Of a stretch of 5,436 bases of DNA, positions 5,318 through 5,436 are shown piece after piece. The stretch's first letter is position 1. Each line of letters starts with the position of its first letter. Origin of the DNA: Actinomycetes bacterium (GTDB lineage Bacteria; Actinomycetota; Actinomycetes; S36-B12; UBA5976); contig JAJXSV010000175.1 of the NCBI GenBank assembly GCA_021784375.1, positions 1 through 5,436 on the forward strand, read 5' to 3'. Under the pieces are notes generated by a model. It did not search any database, had not been told where the DNA came from, and saw only the letters and a list, made by a program, of their open reading frames with translations. A program made the translations under genes and the position numbers.

Positions 5318-5436
5318 CGGTCTCGCCCGAGTTCGACTCCGCGTCAGTGGAACAACCCCCGCAGGGTGGACCGTCGCCCCGCCTTGCGGACGCCCTTTCA
5401 CGCTGGTCGGCCGACGCGCGCTCCCTGAACATTACA

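Noticed and set aside
5261..5401. N-terminal extension of the MarR protein to the GTG at 5401
   Set aside because: The extra 47 residues are low-complexity and unlike the family; the 141-residue form has the usual length. Not fully excluded, as neither start has a clear ribosome site.
5238..5432. Small minus-strand frame starting at ATG 5432
   Set aside because: 64 residues of Arg/Gly/Cys-rich sequence without recognisable features, overlapping the marR promoter and 5' end.
1..5436. Mobile element, CRISPR array, toxin-antitoxin or phage-defence system
   Set aside because: No transposase, integrase, spaced identical repeats, or small paired genes are present; the recognised genes are ordinary chromosomal families.

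Overview
The window is GC-rich (clearly above 60% by eye) and compact. It carries a GlnR-type orphan response regulator, a family that is essentially actinobacterial, together with a GT87-type polyprenol-phosphate-mannose-dependent glycosyltransferase. These suggest a chromosomal segment of a high-GC actinomycete (Actinomycetota); genus cannot be read from the sequence. There is no tRNA, rRNA, CRISPR array, transposase or other sign of a mobile element.

Layout. Left edge to 242 (+): the C-terminal end of an unrecognised protein, running into the edge. 249-956 (-): glnR, converging on the partial gene with only 6 bp between the stop codons. 1042-1806 (-): a bifunctional type IV prepilin peptidase/methylase, upstream of and co-directional with glnR, with an 85-bp gap that contains a 12-bp-arm inverted repeat. 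1807-1985: a divergent intergenic region with repeated GCCGAT cores and a perfect 10-bp inverted repeat. 1986-3317 (+): a multi-span GT87/DUF2029 glycosyltransferase. 3318-3570: a 253-bp gap with several inverted repeats and a weak candidate promoter. 3571-4662 (+): a membrane-anchored phosphodiester glycosidase (NAGPA-like) domain protein. 4663-4829: noncoding convergent gap. 4835-5260 (-): a small MarR-family regulator whose stop codon lies inside a near-perfect palindrome. 5261-5436: its upstream region, with a candidate operator; the next gene lies outside the window.

How the genes fit together. GlnR is the global nitrogen regulator of actinomycetes. The prepilin peptidase, the GT87 enzyme and the NAGPA-like protein all act at or outside the cytoplasmic membrane (pilin/pseudopilin maturation; mannose-type transfer to lipid, glycan or protein; cleavage of sugar phosphodiesters). 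The last two could act on the same envelope glycan, but this is inferred from proximity only.

I looked for a new multi-gene system and do not see one: all four complete protein families other than the edge fragment are recognisable. The most interesting material is non-coding, namely the glnR leader inverted repeat, the helically phased GCCGAT repeats, and the operator-like or hairpin palindromes around the GT87 and marR genes.
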